Part shown: positions 7,708 through 14,650 of the stretch, in pieces
Layout of the letters: each line of letters starts with the position of its first letter
Numbering within the stretch: position 1 is the first letter of the stretch
Assembly (NCBI GenBank): GCA_009904025.1
Contig: WYEE01000023.1
Coordinates: 1 to 20,614, forward strand
Length of the DNA: 20,614 bases
DNA from: Thermogladius sp.
Lineage (GTDB): Archaea; Thermoproteota; Thermoprotei_A; Sulfolobales; Desulfurococcaceae
Direction: 5' to 3'
The notes under the pieces: generated by a model
What the model saw: only the letters and a program-made list of their open reading frames with translations
Databases searched by the model: none
Told to the model about the DNA's origin: nothing
Position numbers and translations under genes: made by a program

Positions 7708-8510
7708 CCCCTAACCCACCTCTCCGCCCTCCGCAGTAGGACAATCGGCACTGTGAGGTACAGGGTGTAGACGACTAGGAGTGTCGTGAGATACCCTAAT
7801 ATAATGGGCTGGCCTACGAAGAGTAGTAATGCTTGTAGTGCTTCAACAACGAAGGGTAGAGGTGTGATGTAGGCGACGAGCCTTAGGAGGAAGGGGACTA
7901 GCTCCACCGGTATATACAAACCCACCGACGCCAGGAGGATGGGGGGAATCAAGTTGGCTATAGCCCAAGGCCTTCTAACAGGCATTAAAGTAATTGTAGC
8001 TAAGGCGAGTATGCTTGAAAGCAGCCCAAGCGCTATACTGGCAGGTAGAAGTAGAGCCAGCACCGCTAGGTATAGGAATAGGCCTTCGAGACCTTTTATT
8101 AGTGGTAGGAGAGCCAGCAGGTACAGGGTTGCGAAGAAGCAGAGGAGGCTCGACCTACCCAGAGCATTGTAGAACAGGAAGTCTGCCAGACTGGATGCCT
8201 CCATTACAGTCAGATTTGTCTCAGCTATCCTGAACTCGTAGTAGAGCGTGGAGAATACGTCCCCTACTATCAACGCTACAACACCGATTAGTGAGGAGAG
8301 TGTTAGGGTGAAAGCTATCAAGCCGCCAGCAGTGATCTCGACGCCGTAGAGGGTTTTAAGCCTTGACAAAACATAAGCCTGGCCCCCGCTTATGTACGCG
8401 GGCATAAATACAACTCCGATGGAGAAACCTAATTGTATAGCCCACATACCAAGGTAGTCCGAAAAATACCTCTTGAACCAGACAAACTCCCTGTATAAAA
8501 GCGCTTTCAA
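7704..8510 (-). CDS. ABC-2 type transporter permease
   Basis: This 268-residue membrane protein starts with a short cytoplasmic stretch (KALLYREFVWFKRYF), typical of ABC-2 permeases, followed by about six helices at roughly 20-40, 60-85, 110-135, 140-170, 175-195 and 230-255. The TTG start is five bases after the ATPase stop, with AGGTG close before it. A basic C-terminus (RRAERWVRG) faces the cytoplasm. It lies between the ATPase and a second permease and is likely one half of the exporter channel. Substrate cannot be inferred. Confidence 0.75.
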   Translation of the reverse strand: MKALLYREFVWFKRYFSDYLGMWAIQLGFSIGVVFMPAYISGGQAYVLSRLKTLYGVEITAGGLIAFTLTLSSLIGVVALIVGDVFSTLYYEFRIAETNLTVMEASSLADFLFYNALGRSSLLCFFATLYLLALLPLIKGLEGLFLYLAVLALLLPASIALGLLSSILALATITLMPVRRPWAIANLIPPILLASVGLYIPVELVPFLLRLVAYITPLPFVVEALQALLLFVGQPIILGYLTTLLVVYTLYLTVPIVLLRRAERWVRG

Positions 8511-8515
8511 AACAC

Positions 8516-9505
8516 CTATCTTCGTAACGTGTCACCTACCACAGCCAGGTACGCGTCTTCGAGACTTGGCTCCGCTATCGAGAAGTCGACTACGCGGGCA
8601 GACGTCCCCTTAATAAGCTTGGTAACCGCATCCACAATCTCCTCCCTACTATTCCTAGCGTAAACCCTGTAGCTTGAAGCAACACTAGTCTCGTTTGCTT
8701 CGACTTTGATTATCTGGAGGCCTTCCTTGAGGCGTGAGATAAACTCCCTCGAGCCGGCGCCCTCCAGCTTGATGGAAAGTACGTTTGCTAGGCCAAGCTT
8801 CCTCTTCAGCTCGTTTATCCCGCCTTGAGCGATGACCAGCCCCCTGTTTATTATCGTGACCTCGCTTGAAATCTCCTCGATCTCCCTCATGTTGTGTCCT
8901 GTTACAAGGATTGTTCTACCTCTGCGAGCGAAGTCGACGAGCATACCCCTGATCACCATTGAGCTACTCACGTCCAGACCAAGCGTAGGCTCGTCTAACA
9001 AGAGGACGTCAGGGTCCGTGAACAACGCTTTAGCCAACCCGACTCTAGCCCTCATACCCAGGCTATACGAGTAGTATGGTTTCTTGAAGGCGCTCTCCTC
9101 ATCTAAACCCACGAGCTCAAGAACCTCCCTCGCTCTCCTCCTAGCATCCGAGTACGAGTAGCCTTTTAGAAGCCCATAGAACACAAGGTTCTGGAAGCCG
9201 GTTAGAGAGCCGTACATCCCCTTGCTCACGTCCAGGACCAACCCTATTAGAGCCCTAACCTTATCCGCCTCCTCGACGGCGTCAAACCCGCCAACTAAAA
9301 CCCTACCTGAGTCCGGCCTCACGAGAGTCGAGATTATTTTAACAAGCGTTGTCTTACCCGCGCCGTTAGGCCCCAGGAGAGCGTGGATAGAGCCCTTGGT
9401 TACTCGGAGGGAAACCCCTTTAAGAGCCTCAACATAGGTGGTTCTTCTAAACCCCGAGCGGACAACATACGTCTTTCTAACTTCTTCAACCACTATATCC
9501 GCCAT
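8516..9505 (-). CDS. ABC exporter ATP-binding protein
   Basis: This is a 329-residue cytoplasmic ATPase of the ABC-2 exporter type. Numbering from the ATG at 9505, the motifs are Walker A GPNGAGKTT (45-53), signature YSLGM (147-151) in place of LSGGQ, Walker B VLLLDEP (167-173), D-loop GLD, and switch histidine in VTGH (204). Residues 230-329 form the extra C-terminal domain common in this subfamily, with the typical P-S-L-E-D-A-Y ending. The frame opens further upstream to a TTG at 9622, but the added 39 residues do not look like an ABC domain, and a TATA-like box lies between the two starts, so I choose 9505. It leads a three-gene operon with two permeases. Confidence 0.88.
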   Translation of the reverse strand: MADIVVEEVRKTYVVRSGFRRTTYVEALKGVSLRVTKGSIHALLGPNGAGKTTLVKIISTLVRPDSGRVLVGGFDAVEEADKVRALIGLVLDVSKGMYGSLTGFQNLVFYGLLKGYSYSDARRRAREVLELVGLDEESAFKKPYYSYSLGMRARVGLAKALFTDPDVLLLDEPTLGLDVSSSMVIRGMLVDFARRGRTILVTGHNMREIEEISSEVTIINRGLVIAQGGINELKRKLGLANVLSIKLEGAGSREFISRLKEGLQIIKVEANETSVASSYRVYARNSREEIVDAVTKLIKGTSARVVDFSIAEPSLEDAYLAVVGDTLRR

Positions 9506-9546
9506 GAAGTCAAAACCCTGTTTTCCACATACAACTGTTTTCTCGA

Positions 9547-9554
9547 ATAAAAAT
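9547..9554 (-). promoter_or_regulatory. TATA-like box of the ABC exporter operon
   Basis: ATTTTTAT on the minus strand lies 42-49 bases upstream of the ATG at 9505. CTGTTTTC occurs twice on the plus strand (9518-9525 and 9535-9542) between this box and the start, 17 bp apart, and might be a regulator site. The case is modest. Confidence 0.35.
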
Positions 9555-9709
9555 CTAGACCCGGTTGCTCGGGGAAGCTCATCAGTCTTGACTAGTTCAT
9601 CAATCCCTTGGAACCGTGTCAAAGCGTATTGCGGGTGGTTTTGCTACAGGGTATTAGATAGGCTCTAAGCCGTATACCCCGCGTCCACTCCGCGGAGACC
9701 ACCTTTAGT

Positions 9710-10372
9710 TTAGGGTCGCGGTTTCAACTCTTCGTCTCCGCCAGTGAACTCCGATATCATCTTATTTGTTGCTATGAGCAGCCCGAACGCTAGGAACGCC
9801 TTGAGGGTGTCCCAGGGTATGAAGGGGGCGACTCCAACTACGAAGGCTTTAACCAGCGCGTCGAGCACCCTGTCTCCCCCGATCAAAGTAAACCATGCTG
9901 CCAGGTACAATGCTCCCAGGGTGTAAATCAACGTTATCGACAAAAGGGTTGCGAGTAGTAGCCTCCGCGGTGCGGCTACACGACCACGCCCGACTAGGAT
10001 TCCCCCTATTGAAGCCCCCGCTAGAAAGCCCATCAAGTAGCCGAAGGTCGGGGATGCCACGTACCATATCCCACCGCCCATTGCAAACAGAGGTAGGCCT
10101 AATAACCCGCCTGCAATGTAGGCTGCTACAACCCTCCACGCCCTCCTACCCAGGAGTAGTATAAGGTATGTCAACACCATTGTCTGGAGAGTGAATGGAA
10201 CCGGTGTTATAGGTAGAAAGAATCTAACCTTAGCGGAAGCTGTTAGAGCGCCCACCCCTCCAAATATAATGGCTATTTCTCTAAGAACAACACAGAGGCT
10301 TGAAACCCTGCTTCCCCTCCTCGTTAAAACCTGCTCGAGGACTAACCGTCTCTTCCTTCGAGGAAGCACCAT
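9710..10372 (-). CDS. bioY: Biotin transporter substrate-binding subunit BioY
   Basis: This 220-residue membrane protein is an S component of the ECF family that captures biotin. Family signatures are LPITPVPFTLQT (about 52-63), LLGLPLFAMGGG (about 89-100) and SPTFGYLMGFLAGA (about 106-119), followed by helices with the late WDTLKAFLAF segment typical of BioY. The first 30 residues, rich in Arg and Lys, are longer than usual, so an internal start is possible. The ATG at 10372 fits the TATA box 38 bases upstream, although GGAG lies too close to it to be a good ribosome site. No ATPase or T subunit is adjacent. It may work alone or share the modules of the cobalt/nickel system or the EcfT-like protein at the left edge. 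Confidence 0.88.
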   Translation of the reverse strand: MVLPRRKRRLVLEQVLTRRGSRVSSLCVVLREIAIIFGGVGALTASAKVRFFLPITPVPFTLQTMVLTYLILLLGRRAWRVVAAYIAGGLLGLPLFAMGGGIWYVASPTFGYLMGFLAGASIGGILVGRGRVAAPRRLLLATLLSITLIYTLGALYLAAWFTLIGGDRVLDALVKAFVVGVAPFIPWDTLKAFLAFGLLIATNKMISEFTGGDEELKPRP

Positions 10373-10390
10373 ACTCCAACCCGGGCTCTA

Positions 10391-10420
10391 AAATCGCCTC
10401 GCAGGCTTAAAAAGCGATTT
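10391..10420 (-). promoter_or_regulatory. bioY promoter inside a perfect inverted repeat
   Basis: AAATCGC (10391-10397) and GCGATTT (10414-10420) are perfect inverted copies separated by 16 bases. The spacer contains the TATA-like box CTTTTTAAG (minus strand, 10406-10414), 34-42 bases before the ATG. A dimeric repressor bound here would block TBP. The arms do not match the BirA or BioR sites I know. Confidence 0.5.
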
Positions 10421-10581
10421 AACCGGGAGACCACGAGGAATCTAAACATATGTAGAGAGCCGGGACGCGAGGTAAATATCCATAAGGGGGAGCCGGCTTC
10501 GGCATGTCTCTATTACGTATCTTGTATACCATAATCTAAACACGCTGTTTTCAGGAAAGGAGCTGGTTATGTGGACTTGAT

Positions 10582-10587
10582 AAAAAA
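10582..10587 (-). terminator. T-run terminator after the sorting-signal protein gene
   Basis: On the minus strand a TTTTTT run follows the TAA stop at 10602-10604 by about 14 bases. It fits an archaeal terminator and separates this gene from bioY. Confidence 0.45.
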
Positions 10588-10601
10588 GTCTGTACCTGGG
10601 C

Positions 10602-11459
10602 TTAATGGTTCTTCCTGCGGAGAGTGTAGAATGTGAACACGACTGCGACTCCAGCAATCAATAGTGTTACGGTGAGCGGCTCAGAGATCGGCACCGGCGT
10701 AGGGGCTGAGTACTGGTACATCGTGTTATATACTTGTGTTGTGCTAGGAGTCCATCCATACGTGACCGTCGGGTCGTAAGGTATTGAATCCACTGAGCCA
10801 GAGTTGTCTCCACCCGTTAAAACTGCGAGAACGTAGAAGGAGCCTGGCTGTGATATCCCTAGAGCGCTCCACGATATCGCAACCCACAATACCTGGAGTC
10901 CTGTGCCCGAGCTCCCAGTAGTAGCTGTGTAATCGTATAGTGTACCTCTCTGATTTGTAACATCAGTGTAGATCCAGTAGTTCCAGTAATTACTACTGGA
11001 TGAGATTGTCGCGCTCGCATTACATGTACATATCTGTGCCGTGGTTATACCGCTACTCTGGTTATACCAGAAGTATATCTCGTAATCTACACCGTATTTT
11101 GATCCGTTTACTGTGATGAACCTGCCCCAAGCGTCTCTTACACCCTGTGCTGCTTTAGCTGTATCGTTGTACCCGCCGGGGACCACGTCTAGTAGGAACC
11201 CGTAGGCTACATTCCAGCTTGCAGTGTTGTTCGTGTCTACTGCCAGGTATAGGTAGTTGCTGTCCGCGTATACGTAGAGGTTGTTCAGCTTAGCCCCAGC
11301 ACCCCCTCCAGTCGTGGTGCTAGCTGAGGCAACATATTAGTTCTTATAATTCGACTCCCACCAGGTGAGGCCGCCGGTGGTCTGTGCCACTGCTACAAGT
11401 GTACTAAGCGGCAGTATAAGTGCTGTAATGAGAAATACTGGCAGTATAATCTTCCTCAT
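10602..11459 (-). pseudogene. Secreted sugar-binding-like surface protein with VPxxxP archaeosortase signal, interrupted by an in-frame TAA
   Basis: The ATG at 11457-11459 has GGAGTGAT five bases upstream and a TATA box, and begins a signal peptide (MRKIILPVFL..., likely cut after AVA). After codon 40 a TAA (11337-11339) interrupts the frame. The same frame then continues without any other stop to 10602. The downstream part looks like a DOMON/CBM9-type beta-sandwich, with LYVYADSNYLYLAVDT, an SWSALG motif and GSVDSIPYD near its end. The last 30 residues begin VPISEP, then a hydrophobic helix, then RRKNH. This is the three-part layout of archaeosortase sorting signals (short motif, helix, basic end), and the motif fits the VPxxxP class. 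A 285-codon gene with one nonsense change is the simplest reading. The GTG at 11186 gives a 194-residue fragment without a signal peptide, which is unlikely to be the natural product. A sequencing error is possible. Confidence 0.75.
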
Positions 11460-11494
11460 ACAATATCACTCCATACTTTTATCTAATTAATTAA

Positions 11495-11505
11495 AATATT
11501 TAAGC
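11495..11505 (-). promoter_or_regulatory. TATA box of the sorting-signal protein gene
   Basis: GCTTAAATATT on the minus strand, preceded by purines (GAAAAA) as a BRE-like element, is centred about 41 bases before the ATG at 11459. The GGAGTGAT ribosome site lies at 11465-11472. An intact promoter and ribosome site suggest that the gene break is recent or is an error. Confidence 0.6.
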
Positions 11506-11511
11506 TTTTTC

Positions 11512-12054
11512 AAAAACTACTCATGTTTTCTTTCATCAATTAAGTAAACTTGTCCAATGCTATTACCCCGTCTACGTAGATGAAGCCTTCACAGAGTTGG
11601 CAAAAGAGCGGAAAGGGCCCGGTTAAGGTAAAACCGACAGCTCGTTGGAGAACGTGCCTTCCCAGCTATTAATACCTTGACCCCCTGTTCCATACTTTTT
11701 CGGAGAAAGGCTAACATTTGAGTTATAAACCGTTTACCCGATTTCATTTGCTATACTCTTTTGCTCAACGATACTCGCGAATACAGGTTTAAGGAGGGTA
11801 AACTTAATCAATGCTTCCGTAAAATAACTAGAAGCCCTCCCATCAATCCTATACTCAATTCATCTAGGCCTTTATTCCCCCACACTGTACTAGCGAGTAA
11901 ACGTAGCTTCAGAGGGTTGGCGAGCGGGCAATCCGTGATCTCCATTTACCATTGGGATACGGGCTCCGAAGGGATGCCCTTCGCTCTGAGGGTATTTTGG
12001 GCGTGAGTGGGGGCAGAGGCCAATGAACCTGGTAAATTAGACTCTTAGCTACAC
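11512..12054 (+). other. Gene-poor stretch between divergent/tandem units, with possible small RNA or promoter signals
   Basis: No gene here is convincing. On the plus strand TTATAAAC (11723-11730) resembles a TATA box and AAGGAGGG (11791-11796 and flanks) resembles a strong ribosome site, but the ATG that follows at 11811 is closed after three codons. An 81-codon frame from a TTG at 11761 to 12006 spans both, yet its product has no recognisable fold or bias. CGAAGGG-ATG-CCCTTCG (11967-11983) is a perfect seven-base-pair hairpin, and CGGTT/AACCG (11620-11636) a weaker one. A small RNA is possible. No tRNA, rRNA or CRISPR pattern was seen. Confidence 0.3.
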
Positions 12055-13812
12055 CTATGGAACCGTTCTCTTCATGGACTCGCTCCTAGTAGACCCGGTT
12101 ATCTGGTTGACCAGGAAGCCTTGGCTCTGGAATACTTCGGCCACGATCGCGTATTTGTATGTTAGGGCTGTTGAGTGGATGAATATGACGGAGGGGTTTT
12201 GCATAGGCTCCTTCTTCACAATTTCAACGAGGGCTCTCCCCAGGTTTTGGTAGTAGTCTTCCAGGGCTTTAACAAACCCGCTGGATACGCCGAGCTCGAT
12301 CAGCCTGCCGCGAGCCCACGTCTCGTAGTCGTAGACCGGCTTCAACTCGTTGCTTAAAACTATCGTGTTCAGCACCGCCAGGACGTCCAATAGTCTACCG
12401 CTCGCATGGTAGATCTCCCCGCCGGGTAGTTTGATGAAGATGCTTGTATTCGAGAACGGCCTCTCCTCGAAGCCACGGAGCAACTCCACGTACACCCTGC
12501 TGAGGATGGCGTCCAACTCCCTGTGGCTTGTAGCAGTGAGATCAGCGATGATAACCCTAGTCCCCCTACCCCCGCCGCCGCTTTCCTCTAGTTCAACGCT
12601 GTAAGCCTTCACGTAAAGATCTTCGACGTCCTCCCTCCTAAGACTCTTCTTCCAGTGTATCATCCTAGGGCTGTCACCCGGCTCATACTCGCGTACACCA
12701 AGGTAGTCCCCCGTATACGACTTCGCCGCTATCCTTGAGAGATAGGACTTCAGCTCTCTCATCAAATTGTAGGCTAGGACGAGCCAGGCTGACCCGCCTG
12801 CCTCCGCACCATGCTTATCCCACTCCCCCTTTGCCGCCAACCCGGCTACTCCACCTGTATGCGGGGCCTCGCCAGTGGCACTACCTCCCACTACACCACC
12901 CGTGAGGCCTGTCTCACCGTATCCAGCACCCTCCCTTCCAGCCCCCCTCCCTCCAACACCTGTCCCCCCGCCAACGCCCCCTACCTCGCCAGCAGGCCCC
13001 CCTCCAACCACAACCCTGTAGACCCGGAGGACAGAGAGGTGTCTAGCATACCTCGCGAGCATCTCCTCGGCTCTCTTAAAATAGGTTGCGGACTTCATGA
13101 CGAGGAGGTATGTTAAGGTGAAGGGGCCGTGTTCAACCTTCGCCAACCCTCTGGGTTCCTCGATTAAAACCCTCACGTACATTTTGTTCGCCCCAAGGTG
13201 CTCCAGGTTCTTTGCCACGTTAACCTCGACTTCGTTCACCGCTGAACCACTTGAGGCCACGCTAGACCCCTCCACTACTCTATAGTTGAAGGGGCCTGGG
13301 CAGGCGATTTTCACCGTATACCCGGCTTGGTCGCCCAAATACACTACTCTCCCACTCTGCTCAACCCTCACGCGAGACCTGCCTAACCTCAAGTACTCCC
13401 TGGTCGCGGCAACAATGTAGGAGAGTGCTAGGGCTGAAAGCGGTATGAGGGTGAAAGGGTTGATTACCACGAGGGGTATGCTCATGGAGGCAGCTATTGC
13501 TAGATGCCTAACTACCCCACCCCCCTCCTTAAGCAGGATTATAAAGCCGATAGTAGACAGTGTTACAGAGAGCACGATCCCCGGAGTCCCTCCTCCAAGA
13601 GTTAGCAGAGACGCCGATATAACCAGGGCAGGGAGAACTACTTGGAGTCCCGGAACCGTTAAGATAAATACCACCCCCAGATATGCCGGTAGCAGTTGCA
13701 TAGTATACCCTAATTTAAGGCTGGTAGACTGGGCTAGGACGCCGGTTGCCAGCACGGCTAACGCCAGTAGTCTGAGCCTACCTACCCTCCTCAACCGAGA
13801 ACCTGTGGACAT
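12055..13812 (-). CDS. DUF58 membrane protein with glycine-rich insert
   Basis: This 585-residue protein is the last gene of the eight-gene operon. Residues 12-135 hold about five to six membrane helices; residues 150-235 look like a beta-sandwich. The DUF58 core is marked by GDYLGVREYEPGDSPRMIHW (368-387), the family's G-x-Y-x-G-x-R-x-Y-x-x-G-D motif, followed by a vWA-like domain (VIIADLTATS near 420). DUF58 proteins usually partner MoxR ATPases, here encoded four kilobases upstream in the same operon. Residues 269-341 are an inserted low-complexity stretch full of Gly, Ala, Val and Glu, lying just before the core; this is unusual. The ATG start overlaps the preceding gene by 35 bases, with GGTGG upstream. 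The function is not established beyond membrane or surface-complex assembly. Confidence 0.82.
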   Translation of the reverse strand: MSTGSRLRRVGRLRLLALAVLATGVLAQSTSLKLGYTMQLLPAYLGVVFILTVPGLQVVLPALVISASLLTLGGGTPGIVLSVTLSTIGFIILLKEGGGVVRHLAIAASMSIPLVVINPFTLIPLSALALSYIVAATREYLRLGRSRVRVEQSGRVVYLGDQAGYTVKIACPGPFNYRVVEGSSVASSGSAVNEVEVNVAKNLEHLGANKMYVRVLIEEPRGLAKVEHGPFTLTYLLVMKSATYFKRAEEMLARYARHLSVLRVYRVVVGGGPAGEVGGVGGGTGVGGRGAGREGAGYGETGLTGGVVGGSATGEAPHTGGVAGLAAKGEWDKHGAEAGGSAWLVLAYNLMRELKSYLSRIAAKSYTGDYLGVREYEPGDSPRMIHWKKSLRREDVEDLYVKAYSVELEESGGGGRGTRVIIADLTATSHRELDAILSRVYVELLRGFEERPFSNTSIFIKLPGGEIYHASGRLLDVLAVLNTIVLSNELKPVYDYETWARGRLIELGVSSGFVKALEDYYQNLGRALVEIVKKEPMQNPSVIFIHSTALTYKYAIVAEVFQSQGFLVNQITGSTRSESMKRTVP

Positions 13813-14650
13813 ATACGGCCACCAATAGGAGTACGAGTGCTATTGAGGAAACGTATATCGGGGCAACACCCTGGGTAGCATAAACGAGTAGCTTAATGTA
13901 GAGCAGGGGATTCCCCCTCGTCCACGACTGGTCGAGGAGGATAGCCCTATTTCCGTACGTGGAGGTGAGCCACTTGATGTTATAGTCGAAAACACTGTTG
14001 GTCAGGAAACCCTCCGCGCAGAACACAAGTATCTCACCCCTCCCTACGAGAACCCTATATGCGACAACGGACTCTCCAATAGGCTCCCCCACATCATACC
14101 TGTTGTTACCGTTCTCATCGATGTAGGAGAAGGGGGAGGAGAAGGCTAGAGGCTCCGCGACCACCCCGCTGCCTATTGGGGTTAGATTGACCGCGTATGG
14201 TCGGCTGAGAACGATCGAATAGTTGTCTCGAGGAATGCTGGCTACAATCACCCCGGGGTCCCCCACGTCTTCTACGGGGTCTAATATTTGGCCCAGGTAT
14301 TCCCCCTTGAAGCCAAGGTATTCAAGTATTTCCCCTGTCGTGTTCCATGGCCCGTAGACTATCACCACGTCCCCCTCCTTGACATCCTGGAGAATAGCTG
14401 AGGCTTCATCAGCCGTCAACGCTTCCCCCCGCCCCTCCACGATAACTACACCCCCCCACACAGCTTTCTCCAGGTCCTGCCTGTTGAGCGCCAATTTAGA
14501 TGTAGCGGCAAGCTTCGAGTGCCCGTATTCGCCCGAGTCCAACGCGTAGTACGCCTGTGGGACGGGTAGGACTACTAAGAGTATGAGGCTTAGGAGAGCC
14601 CAGAGCACCACGATGTATGTTAATATGATGCTACTCCTCCTCGGCCGCAA
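13778..14650 (-). CDS. DUF4350-like protein anchored by helices at both ends
   Basis: This 290-residue protein has a membrane helix at about 8-28 and another at about 262-283, with an external domain between them. The segment GRGEILVFCAEGFLTNSVFDYN (near 204-225, shown here as its key parts GRGEILVF and FLTNSVFDYN) matches the DUF4350 pattern in which a G-x-G-x-hydrophobic strand leads to a D/E-x-F-L-T-N motif. A calcium-loop-like DENGNNRYDVGE lies near 178-189. In bacteria DUF4350 proteins are found in operons with MoxR, DUF58 and DUF4129, as here. The TTG start has GAGGGG seven bases before it and overlaps the preceding gene by 20 bases. The molecular role is unknown. Confidence 0.65.
   Translation of the reverse strand: MRPRRSSIILTYIVVLWALLSLILLVVLPVPQAYYALDSGEYGHSKLAATSKLALNRQDLEKAVWGGVVIVEGRGEALTADEASAILQDVKEGDVVIVYGPWNTTGEILEYLGFKGEYLGQILDPVEDVGDPGVIVASIPRDNYSIVLSRPYAVNLTPIGSGVVAEPLAFSSPFSYIDENGNNRYDVGEPIGESVVAYRVLVGRGEILVFCAEGFLTNSVFDYNIKWLTSTYGNRAILLDQSWTRGNPLLYIKLLVYATQGVAPIYVSSIALVLLLVAVYVHRFSVEEGR

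Noticed and set aside
9506..9622. Upstream extension of the ABC ATPase to a TTG at 9622
   Set aside because: The 39 added residues are not part of an ABC domain and a TATA-like box lies between the two starts.
9634..9704. Possible tRNA or structured RNA next to bioY, suggested by GGTGGT/ACCACC arms and a CTCCGCGGAG palindrome
   Set aside because: No T-loop, anticodon arm or acceptor pairing of a tRNA could be found on either strand; the repeats are short enough for chance.
10442..10657. Minus-strand frame of 71 codons between bioY and the sorting-signal gene
   Set aside because: It overlaps the end of the sorting-signal gene in another frame, crosses the T-run terminator, and has no promoter or ribosome site.
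11337..11339. TAA as a recoded codon in the sorting-signal protein
   Set aside because: Known archaeal recoding uses TGA or TAG with special signals; none is seen here, so a nonsense change or base error is simpler.
11761..12006. Plus-strand frame of 81 codons in the gene-free stretch
   Set aside because: It starts on a TTG without a ribosome site, its product lacks any recognisable motif or composition typical of the neighbours, and an apparent ribosome site lies inside it. It is kept only as a possibility under the intergenic entry.
12811..13116. Plus-strand frame of 101 codons opposite the DUF58 insert
   Set aside because: It is the mirror of a glycine-rich coding stretch, giving a product full of Pro, Ser and Thr; a base-composition effect.
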